A stretch of 64,000 nt of DNA from Candidatus Peribacteria bacterium RIFOXYB1_FULL_54_35 (GCA_001787755.1 MFYJ01000012.1:152169-216168); one strand, 5' to 3'. Shown: positions 9,924 to 20,496, counted from the stretch's first letter. Notes: generated by a model from the letters alone, not told the origin. Made by a program: numbers and translations.

Positions 9924-11223
9924 ACTGCTTCATCCTCTCCTTCGCACTCGTGAGGTACGGGTTTATGTCCAGGGCCTTCGTGAGTGCCTGCGCCGCTTCG
10001 TCCTTCCTGCCCGATTCCAGTGCTGCCCAGCCGAGCAGATCATGGGAGATGGCGTCCTCCGGCCAGCGCTTCACTGCTTCCTGCGCCATGAAGTACGCTT
10101 CTTCTGCACGTCCGAGCGCGATGCTTGCGGTCACGTACCCTTCGTAAGGTTCTATCGTGGATTCGGGATCTTTGGTCAGTGCGTCGTACTGCTGCAGTGC
10201 CAGATCTGCGTTCCCACTCTGCAGTGCCGAGTTTGCAAGCTGCCGTCGCACTTCGGACTGTGGTTGGAAGCCATTTTGCAGTGCGTACTCAAAGAATGTC
10301 ATGGCGTTCTTATGATCGTTCAGTGCGGCGTAACTCCGTGCGAGGAAGTACTGGATCTCCGGTTTCTGCGGGTCGAGATTGTAGGCCTGTTCCAGAGAGG
10401 AGAGCGCTTGTTCGGGCCGCTCCGTTGTCAGTTCGCAGAATCCCTGCACTATCCACGCATCACGGTAGTCATCTTTTGCCTGTGTGACCTGCACGAGGAG
10501 CGGGAGGGCGAGCTCGCATTCCTGCACCTGTGCCAGCGCCCGCGCGAGCAGTGTGATGAGGTGGATGTTCAGGCTCTCTTCAAAGAGGGCGAATTCCTGG
10601 TAGGCGGCCATGATGGTGCGGGCATTCGAGCGCAGCACCGGTTCCCACCCATTGATCACTTCCTGCAATTCTATCTGCGCTTGTTCATGATTACCCTCGA
10701 TAATGGAGAGCAGGGCGAGGCCATAGTGTTTCTGCGGCGAATCTTCAGCGTTCTGCAGGAGCCTGCGTGTTTCGAGGAGTTCGCCTGTACGCAGGGCTAC
10801 GATGCTCTCAAGCAGCAGGAGGTCTTCTGTTTTTGCTCCCGCTTTCTTCAGCTGTCTCAGGGTGGAGTGCACACCGTTCATATCCCGGCGCTGCAGTTGT
10901 GCCTGTGCAAGTTTGCGGAGAGCCGGGAGTCCTCCGTTCGCATCTACAGCTTTCTCGTATTCCTCCTGTGCTTCTGCCCATTGCCCGCGCAGTGCAAGCA
11001 GATCTCCCTGTCGCAGGTGGAAGAGTGCCTGGTCTCGCGGATCCACTGCGGCACTCACTGCAGTTGTTGTCTGCGGAATGACGGGGGTTTCCACTGTTTC
11101 CGTTGTCGCCCTCCGGAGGATTTCGGTTGACTGTGCCAATTGCCACCACAGGAAGGCCACCAGTGCTGCGGCGCAGAGGAGGGCACACACAATGGGGGCG
11201 GTGATGCGCGCGGGGATGCTCAT
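9919..11223 (-). CDS. tetratricopeptide repeat protein, N-terminal membrane anchor
   Basis: 434 aa with repeated TPR-like helices (AWIVQGFCELTTERPEQALSSLEQAYNLDPQKPEIQYFLARSYAALND). Confidence 0.88.
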   Translation of the reverse strand: MSIPARITAPIVCALLCAAALVAFLWWQLAQSTEILRRATTETVETPVIPQTTTAVSAAVDPRDQALFHLRQGDLLALRGQWAEAQEEYEKAVDANGGLPALRKLAQAQLQRRDMNGVHSTLRQLKKAGAKTEDLLLLESIVALRTGELLETRRLLQNAEDSPQKHYGLALLSIIEGNHEQAQIELQEVINGWEPVLRSNARTIMAAYQEFALFEESLNIHLITLLARALAQVQECELALPLLVQVTQAKDDYRDAWIVQGFCELTTERPEQALSSLEQAYNLDPQKPEIQYFLARSYAALNDHKNAMTFFEYALQNGFQPQSEVRRQLANSALQSGNADLALQQYDALTKDPESTIEPYEGYVTASIALGRAEEAYFMAQEAVKRWPEDAISHDLLGWAALESGRKDEAAQALTKALDINPYLTSAKERMKQL

Positions 11224-11239
11224 GCGTAAGGAGGGATGC

Positions 11240-11860
11240 TTACTCTTCGTGAACGGCGGGGCTCAGTTCTCCATCTGCTCCTTCTACCGCTGCGTTCCCG
11301 ACAGATCTGCGTGCTGCTGCTTCGGCAAGTTGTTTCGGAATGACGGCTTCTATCGCTCCCCATTTTGCGTCTTCTCCTTCCGGGAGAAGAATGGTGATCT
11401 GGTCGCCAACTTCTGCACGGTAGAATGTGACTGAAGCGAGGAGCACACGGTAGACCTTGCCTCCAACCAGCACTTTGTACTGGCCGTCCTCCTGAATGAG
11501 GACGCCTACTATAGTGTGTCTCTTCACAGGTGCGATCTGCTTGTAGATGAACTTTCCCTCATCGGTAATCGTGAGTTTCATACCGTCTCCTTCCACGAGC
11601 TTGCTCTTGCTGGCGTAGTTGGCGGGAACCGGATACGTCTGCCCGTTCGCGTCCACCATGTTCTGCCCGTCGAAGATGCCTTCCACCACTTTCCCGCTCA
11701 CCGAGGAAGAGACATGCATTGCCCCTGCTCTTTCCGAGTGTCTTTCCAGACTTGTGTCTGTTACTCCTGTGATCGAACGCAGGAGGGCTTGTGCGGTTCT
11801 GAGTGACGATTCCGCTGATTCTATCAGTTCCTGAATGTGGAGGAGTGTGTCTTCGGACAT
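11240..11860 (-). CDS. hypothetical protein
   Basis: ORF from MSEDTLLHIQELIESAESSLRTAQALLRS; start trimmed. Confidence 0.7.
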   Translation of the reverse strand: MSEDTLLHIQELIESAESSLRTAQALLRSITGVTDTSLERHSERAGAMHVSSSVSGKVVEGIFDGQNMVDANGQTYPVPANYASKSKLVEGDGMKLTITDEGKFIYKQIAPVKRHTIVGVLIQEDGQYKVLVGGKVYRVLLASVTFYRAEVGDQITILLPEGEDAKWGAIEAVIPKQLAEAAARRSVGNAAVEGADGELSPAVHEE

Positions 11861-11886
11861 GGTGTTTGAAAGGAAAGGGGCGAGAG

Positions 11887-12882
11887 CTACAGAGGTTGAA
11901 CGTCCACGTCGAGTTTTGTCTCTTTGAGCCTGCGTTGCATCTCGGTATCTGTGAGGAGTCCCGCCTGGGCGCCAATGGTCCCTACGACACTCGCAGCATT
12001 TATGGTACCCGCGCGCAGCGCTTCTGACAAGGGAAGGCCGCTCAGGAGAGCCCATGTCATGCCTGTACCGAATGCGTCCCCGGCACCCGTGGTATCGAGT
12101 ACTTTATTGTCTTCTACCACAGGGCAGTGGTAGAGGTTCTTTCCGTCGGATGCGTCAGTCCCATTCTTTCCGTCGGTGACGACGACGTTTTTCACTCCTT
12201 TCTTCAGGAGTGCTTTGATGGCTTCTTTCACCGTTTCTCTCTTTGAGAACTTCAGGGCTTCTCCTTTGTTCAGTTGCAGCAGAGTTGTCCGTGCCAGCAG
12301 CGCGGAATTATTCGCTGCTTCCATGCCTGCTTCTATCTGGCATCCTCCAGGGTTCCATGTGAGGCGTGGGCCGTCCTTCTGCGCGAGCATGCCGATGATG
12401 TCATCCTCGATGACACAACTCTGTTCCTGGATGTGGTTGAGATACAGCCAGTCTGTTTTCCCCGCGCGTTCCCGGTCGAATGTTGCATCGTGGAGATGTT
12501 CATTTGTGCCCGGGTCGTAGAGAATGACACGTTCTCCCGAGCTTGCTGAGAGGATGATAGAAAAACTGGAAACCTCTCCTTCCACGACGGTGAGGCAGCC
12601 TGTGTCTACCCCCTCACGTTCGAGATTGAGCCGCAGCTTCTCCCCCCACTGGTCGTCTCCAATGATTCCGCAGAATCCCGCACTGCAACCAAGACGGGCG
12701 AGTCCGACTGCCGTATTAGAGGCGCCCCCGCCGCAGGTTTCTATGACTTCCTGCACGCGGATTTTGTCGCCGAGTGGCAGCTTGAGAGCATGTTCGCCGC
12801 TATAGGCTTCTACGGTGCTGCGGTCGAGCCGCACAAAGACATCGTAGGTGGCTCCACCGATGGAGATGGTTCGCAGAGACAT
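11887..12882 (-). CDS. PfkB-family carbohydrate/nucleoside kinase
   Basis: GGGASNTAVGLARLG and C-terminal DTTGAGDAFGTGM signature. Confidence 0.95.
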   Translation of the reverse strand: MSLRTISIGGATYDVFVRLDRSTVEAYSGEHALKLPLGDKIRVQEVIETCGGGASNTAVGLARLGCSAGFCGIIGDDQWGEKLRLNLEREGVDTGCLTVVEGEVSSFSIILSASSGERVILYDPGTNEHLHDATFDRERAGKTDWLYLNHIQEQSCVIEDDIIGMLAQKDGPRLTWNPGGCQIEAGMEAANNSALLARTTLLQLNKGEALKFSKRETVKEAIKALLKKGVKNVVVTDGKNGTDASDGKNLYHCPVVEDNKVLDTTGAGDAFGTGMTWALLSGLPLSEALRAGTINAASVVGTIGAQAGLLTDTEMQRRLKETKLDVDVQPL

Positions 12883-12888
12883 GGTTTC

Positions 12889-15351
12889 TTATGTTCGTTT
12901 ATAGTGGGATTCCATCGCCTGCAGGAAGGCTGCAGTTGCGTGCAGCTTGCGGCGGCGATTCCAGTAGAACATCAGGCCTGCGGCTGCGCTTCCTGCGAGT
13001 GCCCACCACGCGACTGTGGGTAGGCCTGTTGCTGCGGTGTGCGGAGCGCTCCGGTGCACATCCGGCGGGGCAACGGTTGCTGTCGTTGTGCGTGTGATTG
13101 TTCGTATGGTCGTGTCGAACGGCACTTCGTCTCCTGGAGTGATGCTGAATCCTTGTCCGTTGGGAGTGCCTTCAGCGGTTGCTGAGAGATCTTCTATGAT
13201 CTGTCCTGTCACATCCACTGGCGTGAGCTTCAGGTAGTACTTCACATCATTGATGAGGTTTCTGAGGGTGTAGTTCCTCAGTTCGCTGTTGAGGAATCTC
13301 TTCTCGGTGAACTTCTCCGGCTCCGCCCCGTATTCAAGGATGAAGGAAGAGAGGGGAGCCTCCGTTGCCAGTGTGGACCAGTCGATGAGCAGGCTGGCAT
13401 CCTGCGGGGTCACGGCGAGACGAATCCCTTTCACCATGGCGGAGACGATATCGAACTCAGCGCTCTCCCGGTTGGTTTCCAGCGCAGTGACAGAGAAGAA
13501 GTACTCTGTTCCAGGCCGCAGGCCGGCTACCTGTGCTGCGGTAGTGAGCATCTCTGTATCGAGGCTGAAGTCGAATTGCATTGGTGATTCTCCCACATAG
13601 ATGCGGTAGGCATCGATCTTCTCGCTCACGATGGGATCCCACTGGAGTGTTACAGCATTGATCTCCGAGAGTGCTTGTAGGTTTTGCACTTTGGGCAGCC
13701 CTTTTTGGTCTACTTCCAGAGACATCGTATGCTGGGCGGAGTTCCCCGCGCTGTCCGCCACAGATACCAGCACTTGGTGGATGCCTGCGGCGGGAGCAGT
13801 GAAGAGGTGTTGGTAGGTGCCTGGCTGATCGGGGACTGATTCCAGGGGAGTGGGGGCCCCTGCGAATTGTGCTGCGATCTCGGCAATGTTCTCTTCCGTA
13901 TGCACGACGAGGAGCACATTCGTATTCTCTACAGGTTTTTCGGGCGAGAATGTTGCGTCGATGATTGCCGGTGGCTGGTTGTCGAGATAGATGGTGAATT
14001 CTCCCGAATCCAGTCTGCCGAGTCCATCCTTGTCTTTCACCCGGAGAACGTGCTCCGTCTGATCTGTACGGAGCGGCACCGGGATGGAGAAAGCGCCATT
14101 GATGTCCGTATCGCCTTCTGCATCTCCTCTTCCTCCTGTGACAATGAGGTTCACGAATGGCTCGGATGTCCCGGCCACTGTTACCTGTGGGATGTTGACC
14201 GTACTTCCTGCTGTTGGTGAGCTGATCAGAATTTTCTTCGCACCACTTGTATTGCTGTCTCCTCCTGTGACCGTGACGTACGCTTGTCCGTTGATGTCTG
14301 AATTCTGGCTGTCTTCTGCATAGAGGATATGTTCGTCCGCGGTGCGGAAGCGCAGGCCCAGCGTGAGAACTTTCTCCCCGAGGTTCCTTGGTTCGAACGG
14401 CACCTCCCCGCTCACGGGCAGGAATGCAAGAGGGTCTGTGGAGGAGAGGTTGACGGTGCCGGTGTAGTCCTCGACGCGGTTGCCATTTCTGTCCACTGCG
14501 GTGATGCGGATCGTGGCATCTTCGTTCACCTCCAGCTCTGCCGGAGCGACGATTTCAAAATGGTCCACGAGGCCAAATTGCGTAGTGACCTGACCGTAGA
14601 GGTTCCGGCCAAGCACATTCGCGGCAACGTTGCTGCCATTCTGTGCTCCGTAGAGCTGCCGGTTTCCTGCGGTTGCAGACTGTGGACCGCCAACAGCTCT
14701 TCCCAACGTACCGGCGTACACCACTGCTTCAGCGTCGATGAGTGTGCCGCTGAGCAAATCTATCGCTCTCAGGAAGATAGTTCCTTCCTCTTTGGTGGAG
14801 AGGGAAAAATTCTGCATCCCCCCCTCGTCCGTTTCACTCTGCGGTGAAGAAATCCGGTCACCTGCACGACTGGAAATGAGCTTCAGTGGCCTGCTGGGCA
14901 GGGGATTTCCAAACTGATCGCGGAGGATGACGACAATATCCACTGTGTCTGTTCCTGTTGGCATCAGCACGTCGCTGCTGAGCTGGATACTGCTCGTGAG
15001 AGGGCTGATGCTGTCAGGCAGCACTTCGAATGTGGTGGATGTTCCCAGGTCGGTGCCTTTCTGCTCCAGGCTCGCCCGGTACAGGCCGGCAATCTCGGTG
15101 TCTCTTCCCTTCAGTTGAAGAGCGGCGTTCCCCTCATCGTCTGTCTGTACCGGGAAGGTCATCTCCGCGCCGAGTGGGGGAGTGACTACTATGGTGAGTT
15201 CTGTCCGCTGTTCTGCCCCGACAATGGCGATGTCTGTTCCGAGTCCCGCAACGGAGTCATCCGCACGAATGCTTGCCGCTGCGTACGCGATGTGTGGCAG
15301 CAACATCGTCAGCACAACGATGGCAGAGAGCTGTCTTTGCATAAAAATCAT
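12889..15351 (-). CDS. exported multidomain Ig-like/fibronectin-III protein, C-terminal TM anchor
   Basis: 820 aa; signal peptide, FN3-like LQALSEINAVTLQWDPIVSEKIDAYRIYVGE, C-terminal TM followed by WNRRRKLH. Confidence 0.8.
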   Translation of the reverse strand: MIFMQRQLSAIVVLTMLLPHIAYAAASIRADDSVAGLGTDIAIVGAEQRTELTIVVTPPLGAEMTFPVQTDDEGNAALQLKGRDTEIAGLYRASLEQKGTDLGTSTTFEVLPDSISPLTSSIQLSSDVLMPTGTDTVDIVVILRDQFGNPLPSRPLKLISSRAGDRISSPQSETDEGGMQNFSLSTKEEGTIFLRAIDLLSGTLIDAEAVVYAGTLGRAVGGPQSATAGNRQLYGAQNGSNVAANVLGRNLYGQVTTQFGLVDHFEIVAPAELEVNEDATIRITAVDRNGNRVEDYTGTVNLSSTDPLAFLPVSGEVPFEPRNLGEKVLTLGLRFRTADEHILYAEDSQNSDINGQAYVTVTGGDSNTSGAKKILISSPTAGSTVNIPQVTVAGTSEPFVNLIVTGGRGDAEGDTDINGAFSIPVPLRTDQTEHVLRVKDKDGLGRLDSGEFTIYLDNQPPAIIDATFSPEKPVENTNVLLVVHTEENIAEIAAQFAGAPTPLESVPDQPGTYQHLFTAPAAGIHQVLVSVADSAGNSAQHTMSLEVDQKGLPKVQNLQALSEINAVTLQWDPIVSEKIDAYRIYVGESPMQFDFSLDTEMLTTAAQVAGLRPGTEYFFSVTALETNRESAEFDIVSAMVKGIRLAVTPQDASLLIDWSTLATEAPLSSFILEYGAEPEKFTEKRFLNSELRNYTLRNLINDVKYYLKLTPVDVTGQIIEDLSATAEGTPNGQGFSITPGDEVPFDTTIRTITRTTTATVAPPDVHRSAPHTAATGLPTVAWWALAGSAAAGLMFYWNRRRKLHATAAFLQAMESHYKRT

Positions 15352-15495
15352 ATTATTGTACCAGTTTGAGCCATTTTCCTCAATCCACGAATAGAATTTC
15401 TACAACCTTTTCAATATCTGTCTATCACGTTTGTACCGTGTCTGAGAGTGCCAGACCTTCTCATCTGTTCCTGAGACGCGTAGGATACTGTCCAT

Positions 15496-16068
15496 ATGAA
15501 AAATCGCGTGTTTGCTCTCACAATGACGGTTGTCGTTCTCACTGCCTGCAGCGGCAGAGACAGCGACGGCACTGCCTGCAAGGAAGATTACTGGAATGGT
15601 GTGTTCGGGACGTGCCTCCCAAGTGACTGGGTTGTGATAGACGCAGAGACGCTCCGGCAGCGTGGTGTGCCGCAGGACACCATTGTGGCGTTCCAGAGCA
15701 CGATTCCTCTCTCCGGTCAGTTCCCGACGGTCACGGTGACACGGGAGGTCCTTGCAAATGTCGTGTCTCCTCAGGTGTACAGCGAGGCGAGTGTGCGTGC
15801 TGTCACAGTGCTCCCCGGCTATGAGGAACTCGACACGCGGGATCTCCGTGTGGCGGAGGAGAAAGTAAAATTGCATGTGTTCAAAGCGCAGCCCACCGCA
15901 GATGAACCGCTTCGCCGGTTCTACCAGGTGAGTACGGTGTCGGATGGAATGGGGTACAGCATCACCGCGACCACGCCTGTCTCTGTGGAAGCCGATCTCG
16001 AGAACCAGGTGCTGCTCATTCTGCGGGAGTCTGTGTTTGCAGAGAAAGCTGCAGCGCAGAAAGAGTAA
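15496..16068 (+). CDS. putative lipoprotein
   Basis: MKNRVFALTMTVVVLTACSGR lipobox. Confidence 0.8.
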   Translation: MKNRVFALTMTVVVLTACSGRDSDGTACKEDYWNGVFGTCLPSDWVVIDAETLRQRGVPQDTIVAFQSTIPLSGQFPTVTVTREVLANVVSPQVYSEASVRAVTVLPGYEELDTRDLRVAEEKVKLHVFKAQPTADEPLRRFYQVSTVSDGMGYSITATTPVSVEADLENQVLLILRESVFAEKAAAQKE

Positions 16069-16170
16069 GAGGGATAAGAGTAATAGAATACTAGGGATGA
16101 GGGCTCCTGTTCGTCCCACTTCGCTTTCCTAGTATTCTCGTTCCTAATACTCTCGTCTCTCTTTCCTCAT
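16066..16170. repeat. intergenic inverted repeat, purine/pyrimidine arms
   Basis: GTAAGAGGGATAAGAGTAATAGAATACTAGG...CCTAGTATTCTCGTTCCTAATACTCTCGTCTCTC. Confidence 0.75.
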
Positions 16171-16202
16171 TTTCTCTCTTGTTCTATTCTCACCACACTC
16201 GT

Positions 16203-16277
16203 GGTGCCGTAGCCAAGTAGTAAGGCAGGGGTCTGCAAAACCCCCATACGTGGGTGCAATTCCCACCGGCACCTCCA
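16203..16277 (+). tRNA. tRNA-Cys (GCA), CCA encoded
   Basis: GGTGCCG...CGGCACC acceptor; anticodon loop TCTGCAAA; GGTGCAATTC T-arm. Confidence 0.93.
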
Positions 16278-16515
16278 CAGTTGAATTGCAGACGAACAAG
16301 GATCCTGAGCTTGTCGAAGGAGACGCAGAGAGTCGCAAGATACTGTGTGCTGAGCGAATCCGCGAAGCGGATGAGCGCAGTACTGCACAGAGCAGGATGT
16401 TATGGATGAAAAAGCAAAGATACTTTGTGCCCCGAAGCCCCGGCTATTGAATTTTTGCGTCATTTGTGCTTAAATATGTCTGTAAACAAAACTAAACATC
16501 CTTCCCATTTTTCCC

Positions 16516-17106
16516 ATGGCACACCACCGCGAAGTGAGTATTGCTGTCTGCGGCATTGTCGTTGGCACCATGCTCGGTGCAGGCTCTCTCATACTCGGGC
16601 GTGATGTCACGGCGAGTGTGGGCGATGAGGACGCACAGTTTACCACCTACCGTCAGGGTATCATTTTCGACAACCAGTACCGCAAGCGCGCTATTTCGGA
16701 GGAAGACCGTCGCACACGGCCACGCGCGGAGGTGCAGCAGTTCAATGAGAGTGAAGCAGCTCCTGATGTTGGGCAGGGCACAGTAGTGGACACCGAGGAG
16801 TGCAGACAGAGGGTGCGGTATGCAGAGGAAATCCGGGCTTTCGTCATTCCACTCATCCCCGGCCGTGCCATCGATCAGCTCGTGCGTTCTTCCATGCAGG
16901 ATGCATTCGACAACTACATTGCAGATTGTCTGCCGTATGTTGAGGAGGAGGCACAGGAATCCGAAGCGGACGCAGATATCGAAGTGCAGCCGAATGTTCT
17001 GTTCGACAGTGATGATGAGTACTGTTACCAGTACACCGGTTCACGCCGCAGCCGCTGCATCGTTGAACAGCGCGAGAATGCAACCCGCTATCAGGATCAC
17101 CGGTAG
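16516..17106 (+). CDS. hypothetical protein, N-terminal TM
   Basis: 196 aa ORF MAHHREVSIAVCGIVVGTMLGAGSLILG. Confidence 0.75.
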   Translation: MAHHREVSIAVCGIVVGTMLGAGSLILGRDVTASVGDEDAQFTTYRQGIIFDNQYRKRAISEEDRRTRPRAEVQQFNESEAAPDVGQGTVVDTEECRQRVRYAEEIRAFVIPLIPGRAIDQLVRSSMQDAFDNYIADCLPYVEEEAQESEADADIEVQPNVLFDSDDEYCYQYTGSRRSRCIVEQRENATRYQDHR

Positions 17107-17110
17107 GACA

Positions 17111-17190
17111 AGTTTGTAGGTTGTAGTTTGTAGATAGTAGGAAATCCAAATTCTGGACCTACAAGCTACAACCTACAAACTACAAGCTCC
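17111..17190. repeat. intergenic inverted repeat, TTGTAGN-type arms
   Basis: GTTTGTAGGTTGTAGTTTGTAGATAGTAGGAAATCCAAATTCTGGACCTACAAGCTACAACCTACAAACTACAAGC. Confidence 0.88.
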
Positions 17191-17194
17191 AAAG

Positions 17195-18445
17195 TTATTG
17201 GAAGGTCAACACTTCCGGTGCGAAGACCAGCAGCAACCCCAATCCGTACATCAGACATCCTCCGAAGATCAGCGTGAACCTCCGGTATTTTGCTGTGAGT
17301 CCTGTGGCCTGCAGTGTGTACACCGCAATAGCGAAGATGATGATGTCATCGACCATGTAAAGCAAAATGTAGAGTGCCATGTAGCCGTAACGGGCAATGT
17401 GCGATACTTCGTTGAATGCGAGAATCTGCGTGAAGATTGCAGGGAGCCCTGCCGTGCAGACGAGTTCAATGCTGTTCACTGACACTGCGAGAATGGCAAC
17501 ACCCAGAATCATCGCCGGCCAGGCGGAGACCTCCAGGATATGCTTCATCTTTACAACGGTTCTCTGCCGCTGCTTCATGTTCGTCACTTTGCATTCGTTG
17601 GGATTTTTTCCGAAAGCTTCGTACAGGTAGAAGGCGCCGCCGCAGACAGCTACGAGTCCTATGATTTTCTGCACGATGAGGTTGAGGCCGATGAGGAGGA
17701 ACACGTTGAGCCATGCTGCAATGAAGAGGTAGTAGATTGCACCGCTCACAAAGAGAAATGTCCCGCCAATCACCCATACCTTCCGCATATCGCTTGTGCT
17801 GATGAGCAGGGTGAGCAGCGTGATGAGCACCCACATGGCGCACGGATTAAATCCATCCAGGAATCCGAGGAGAATGGAGAGAACAGGGAGGGAGAGCAGC
17901 GTAAGATCCACTTCCCCGATGAACCAGAGATCAAACACGTATTTCTCCAGCGGTGAGTCACATCCTTCCGTGCAGGTTCCCTCTGCGGCACTCTCCAGTT
18001 CGGCGACAGCGTCACTCGCGATGAAATCCTCGTACGGGAGGCAACCTGCCGCATCCTCCCGGCATGCGTCCACTATCTCCTTTAACTTCTGCCCGGTGGT
18101 CGCATCTGCCTTGTATCCCTGGAGGACGTGGCCGTTCACGACGAATGTAGGCACACCCTGGTTCAGGGCAGGTACATGCTTCTGCACATCTTTGAACATG
18201 TACTGGCTCTTCACTTGTGTGATCTCGCGGTAGTCGACTTTCCATCCCTGCTCCTGTGCGAAGGCGTGGAATTCCGCGCAGTGTGGGCAGTCCTCCTGCA
18301 CGAATGCGACAATGTCTGCTCCCGGATTTGGCTGGTACTTGCCTCCGATGTTTCCTCTCCCGTCCAGAAACCGGTTAGGGTAGAGGAACGCAAGAACGAC
18401 AACAGGTATCAGGGCGATGCCGAAGGCGAGGGAGAGACGTTTCAT
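17195..18445 (-). CDS. thioredoxin/glutaredoxin-like domain fused to CcdA/DsbD-like polytopic membrane domain
   Basis: FVQEDCPHCAEFHAFAQEQGWKV (CxxC) followed by several TMs starting with GFLDGFNPCAMWVLITLLTLL. Confidence 0.8.
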   Translation of the reverse strand: MKRLSLAFGIALIPVVVLAFLYPNRFLDGRGNIGGKYQPNPGADIVAFVQEDCPHCAEFHAFAQEQGWKVDYREITQVKSQYMFKDVQKHVPALNQGVPTFVVNGHVLQGYKADATTGQKLKEIVDACREDAAGCLPYEDFIASDAVAELESAAEGTCTEGCDSPLEKYVFDLWFIGEVDLTLLSLPVLSILLGFLDGFNPCAMWVLITLLTLLISTSDMRKVWVIGGTFLFVSGAIYYLFIAAWLNVFLLIGLNLIVQKIIGLVAVCGGAFYLYEAFGKNPNECKVTNMKQRQRTVVKMKHILEVSAWPAMILGVAILAVSVNSIELVCTAGLPAIFTQILAFNEVSHIARYGYMALYILLYMVDDIIIFAIAVYTLQATGLTAKYRRFTLIFGGCLMYGLGLLLVFAPEVLTFQ

Positions 18446-18630
18446 CGGGAAAAATGGTGCAGGAAAGTATAGCATTTCCTCTGGTGTTGCCAGGAAGAAA
18501 AAGGAGAAAAGGTGCAAACATCCGTTCCCGGAGATTGCAGATTTTTGGCTTATTGGAGCGGAAAATAAATCATATGAGATGTGGTCAATTCTCTTGAAAG
18601 CGGAAAATAATCAGCGTAGCATCGCGCACT

Positions 18631-19314
18631 ATGGGCATGCGTCATCTCGACGGGACGGAAGTTCATTCTGATGAGTTGGGGGGACGGATACTGGCAGGTG
18701 AACTCGTCTGGATGGAAAGACTACTGCATTACTCCGGTGCTGAGCCGGAAGCCGGACGCGTCCTCACTGTGACGGAAGATGCGTTGCGGCCTGGCCCTAT
18801 GCGGAGACCGTACTGGCAGGCGGTAGCGGATTTTGAGGCGAGACATTGTGCAGAACTCGAAGCTATTCTGAGTCTGGATGTTGCAAGGCCTCTCATCTTA
18901 AGTTTCCGTGCGCGTTTTGCGTATTTGTTCGCCCTTGCCAAAGAGTTGGATACGTCAGAGCCGATCGAGGAATTCGATGAAGAGTTCCAGAGGTACCTGG
19001 ATGAAATTGCAGCAATGATTCATGAGCTCAAATATCTTGTCTCAGAGAGAAAGCCGGAAGGCATGACTCTGCAGCGGGCTCAGGAACTGGCAGAGAGCCA
19101 TGTTATTGCCCGTGTGTGGGACTCTCGCCGCCAGCTTGCTCTGGTGAAGCAGGGGACTACTCTTCCGATTGTGGAAACCGATGGCACCCTTGGGGAGGGA
19201 AGATCCCGTCCCGCGATATTGGAGGTGGGGAAGGTGGGGGATATAGAGGCATCCACAGGGGGGCGAGCCCGTGGGTTCTGGTTCCTGCCGGGGTATCTGC
19301 GACCTGCGGCGTGA
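18631..19314 (+). CDS. hypothetical protein
   Basis: 227 aa ORF with long helices. Confidence 0.6.
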   Translation: MGMRHLDGTEVHSDELGGRILAGELVWMERLLHYSGAEPEAGRVLTVTEDALRPGPMRRPYWQAVADFEARHCAELEAILSLDVARPLILSFRARFAYLFALAKELDTSEPIEEFDEEFQRYLDEIAAMIHELKYLVSERKPEGMTLQRAQELAESHVIARVWDSRRQLALVKQGTTLPIVETDGTLGEGRSRPAILEVGKVGDIEASTGGRARGFWFLPGYLRPAA

Positions 19315-19402
19315 GATTTCGCTCCTCGGATTCTGCCGTGTTTGCACGGTTCTTTTGCAAATCCTGTGTGGCGATCTGCCTTGAGGCACAGAAAAGAATA
19401 AC

Positions 19403-19431
19403 TTGCCTGATAGTGGAAAAAGGTGTACATT
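19403..19431 (+). promoter_or_regulatory. sigma-70-like promoter for purP-like gene
   Basis: TTGCCT-17 bp-TACATT, 12 nt before ATG at 19444. Confidence 0.6.
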
Positions 19432-19443
19432 TGCTTAAATCCC

Positions 19444-20496
19444 ATGAGCAGGACCAAGCCCATTCTGCCGGCTTCCACTAACCCCCGTGACTTTGTCATC
19501 GCGACCCTCGGCAGCCACAGCGCGCTCCAGATCCTCAAAGGTGCGCAGGATGAGGGTATGAGGAGTCTTGTCATCTGCAAGAAGGGATCGGAGAAACCCT
19601 ATGAGAGTTTCGGCGTTGCCGATGAAATTCTCTCTGTGGATGACTGGACGGAATGGGACGAGAAGATCGAGGAAGAGCTCATCCGCCGCAATGCCATCAT
19701 CATTCCTCATGGTTCTTTCATCGCGTACATCGGGCATGATCGTGTGAAGGAGATGCAGGTGATGTACTACGGGACGAAAGAAATACTCCAGTGGGAATCC
19801 GACAGGAGAATGGAGAGGCAATGGCTGGAGAAGGCGGGGCTCAAGCTCCCCCGCGTCTTTGAGAGGCCGGAAGACATAGAGAAGCCGGTGATCGTGAAGT
19901 TCCACGGAGCAGGCGGAGGGTTTGGGTACTTCATTGCCAAAACGCCCGAACAGTTCTACGAGGTGAAGAACCGCAAGTACCCCAAAGAGAACGATTACGC
20001 CATCCAGGAGTACATCGTCGGCGTGCCGCTCTACGCGCACTACTTCTACTCGCCCCTCACGAAGGAGCTCGAACTTATGAGTTTCGACAAGCGGTACGAG
20101 AGCAATGCAGACTCCATCGGCCGTATCAAAGCAGAGGACCAGCTCGCGGCGAATATCCACACGAGTTACACCATTGTCGGGAACATCCCGCTGGTTGTGC
20201 GCGAGTCGCTCCTCCCGCAGTTCTTTGAGATGGGTGAACGTGTGGTGCAGGTGAGCAAGGATCTCTGTGGCAAAGGTTTGTTTGGTCCGTTCTGCCTCGA
20301 ATGCATTGTCACCAGGAAGCTGGAGATCTTTGTGTTTGAAATCAGCGCACGCATCGTCGCAGGCACCAATCCCTTCATAGAGGGATCGCCCTACACTGCA
20401 CTGAAGTACAAGGAACCCATGAGCACCGGCCGTCGCATTGCCAGGGATATTAAGCAAGCCATTACCCAGGGAAAACTTGAGCAGGTGTTGGGTTAG
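19444..20496 (+). CDS. PurP-like formate-dependent ATP-grasp ligase (FAICAR synthetase family)
   Basis: IATLGSHSALQILKGAQDEG; VKFHGAGGGFGYFIA; QEYIVGVPLYAHYFYSPLTKELELMSFDKRYESN; GKGLFGPFCLE; FEISARIVAGTNPF. Confidence 0.88.
   Translation: MSRTKPILPASTNPRDFVIATLGSHSALQILKGAQDEGMRSLVICKKGSEKPYESFGVADEILSVDDWTEWDEKIEEELIRRNAIIIPHGSFIAYIGHDRVKEMQVMYYGTKEILQWESDRRMERQWLEKAGLKLPRVFERPEDIEKPVIVKFHGAGGGFGYFIAKTPEQFYEVKNRKYPKENDYAIQEYIVGVPLYAHYFYSPLTKELELMSFDKRYESNADSIGRIKAEDQLAANIHTSYTIVGNIPLVVRESLLPQFFEMGERVVQVSKDLCGKGLFGPFCLECIVTRKLEIFVFEISARIVAGTNPFIEGSPYTALKYKEPMSTGRRIARDIKQAITQGKLEQVLG

Noticed and set aside
16144-16463. Minus-strand ORFs overlapping tRNA-Cys
   Set aside because: Overlap the tRNA and a REP-like motif; low-complexity translation.
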